DNA from: CAZCSY01 sp964501505
GTDB taxonomy: Bacteria > Omnitrophota > Gorgyraeia > Velamenicoccales > Velamenicoccaceae
Assembly: GCA_964501505.1 (NCBI GenBank)
Contig: CAZCSY010000001.1
Coordinates: 1 to 64,000, forward strand
Length of the DNA: 64,000 bases
Direction: 5' to 3'
Within the stretch, counting starts at the first letter, position 1; each line of letters opens with the position of its first letter. Of this stretch, positions 63,902 to 64,000 are shown piece by piece. A program made the position numbers and the translations under genes. The notes under the pieces are model-generated. The model had not been told where the DNA came from. It did not search any database and was given only the letters and a program-made list of their open reading frames with translations.

Positions 63902-64000
63902 ATGGAACAATACAAGATGTACATAGACGGGAAGTTTTGCGGGGCTGAGGGCGGCGCCGTCGCGGAGAGCATCAACCCGGCGACGGAAACGAAGATCGCG
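63902..64000 (+). CDS. Aldehyde dehydrogenase, N-terminal start only
   Basis: The first 33 codons are in the window. The start MYIDGKFCGAEGG and ESINPATETKIA is typical of NAD(P)+-dependent aldehyde dehydrogenases. GGTCGGAGGAATG precedes ATG 63902. It would oxidise the aldehyde released by the aldolase. The gene continues beyond the window. Confidence 0.88.
   Translation, partial: MEQYKMYIDGKFCGAEGGAVAESINPATETKIA

Overview
The window is a GC-rich, densely packed bacterial chromosome segment, probably from Candidatus Omnitrophota (OP3) or a close relative. The inference rests on an exported protein with a TTYYPAP motif that I associate with that phylum, a bacterial-type V-ATPase operon, a lipoprotein and outer-membrane barrel set that implies a diderm envelope, and many radical SAM genes. 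No rRNA is present, so the taxonomy is not proven.

Layout. 1-2457: the end of a V-type ATPase operon (D tail, I, K). 2524-2902: tRNA-Val and tRNA-Asp in opposite orientation, with promoters, terminators and repeat DNA. 3120-8236: a Cys-containing exported protein, a MurG-like glycosyltransferase, two radical SAM enzymes and a NodB-like deacetylase. 8611-15027: one apparent operon holding a variant His-Xaa-Ser (Hxs) peptide-modification system. It contains a TTYYPAP protein, HxsD, a second small HxsD-like protein, an HxsB radical SAM/SPASM maturase, a precursor with a His-x-Asn/Ser triplet tail, another radical SAM enzyme, a DUF483-like protein, a TPR-like protein and an A24-type membrane peptidase. 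15130-27918: flavin reductase, small exported proteins, tRNA-binding domain protein, YjbQ, YkgJ, a DUF2156 protein, pabB/pabC, a transglutaminase lipoprotein, an M48 protease, a PilZ-glycosidase-like fusion and endonuclease III. 27958-36100: an M1 peptidase fused to an Omp85-like barrel, era, an M20 peptidase, PAC2, HAD and an ABC exporter. 36402-48621: ATP-grasp ligase plus lysine 2,3-aminomutase, EF-G-like, a YchF-like protein without a G domain, purH, folC, mnmE, folE, a mini desulforedoxin-like protein, an exported SagB-type nitroreductase and an OmpA-like lipoprotein. 48813-51074 (minus): NfnB and NfnA. 51240-53650: a decayed zone with a histidine-kinase remnant, an AT-rich block, a porin and a truncated radC beside repeat DNA. 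53662-58850: comM, a coiled-coil protein, PAP2-like, L,D-transpeptidase, accA and a PadR regulator. 59052-64000: acyl-CoA ligase, nucleoside phosphorylase, MtnA-like isomerase, a half-size paralogue of it, class II aldolase-SCP2 and the start of an aldehyde dehydrogenase. The last set looks like a DHAP-shunt type salvage route for 5'-deoxyadenosine or methylthioadenosine.

How it fits together. Folate and one-carbon genes (pabB, pabC, folC, folE, purH) are scattered through the window. Radical SAM enzymes are abundant (5094, 6824, 9750, 11686, 37521) and release 5'-deoxyadenosine, which the final operon could salvage. Several families of short palindromic intergenic repeats occur, one of which appears to have replaced the end of an endonuclease III gene. 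The most interesting region is the Hxs-like operon at 8.4-15 kb. All functions are inferred by reading the sequence; no database search was run.
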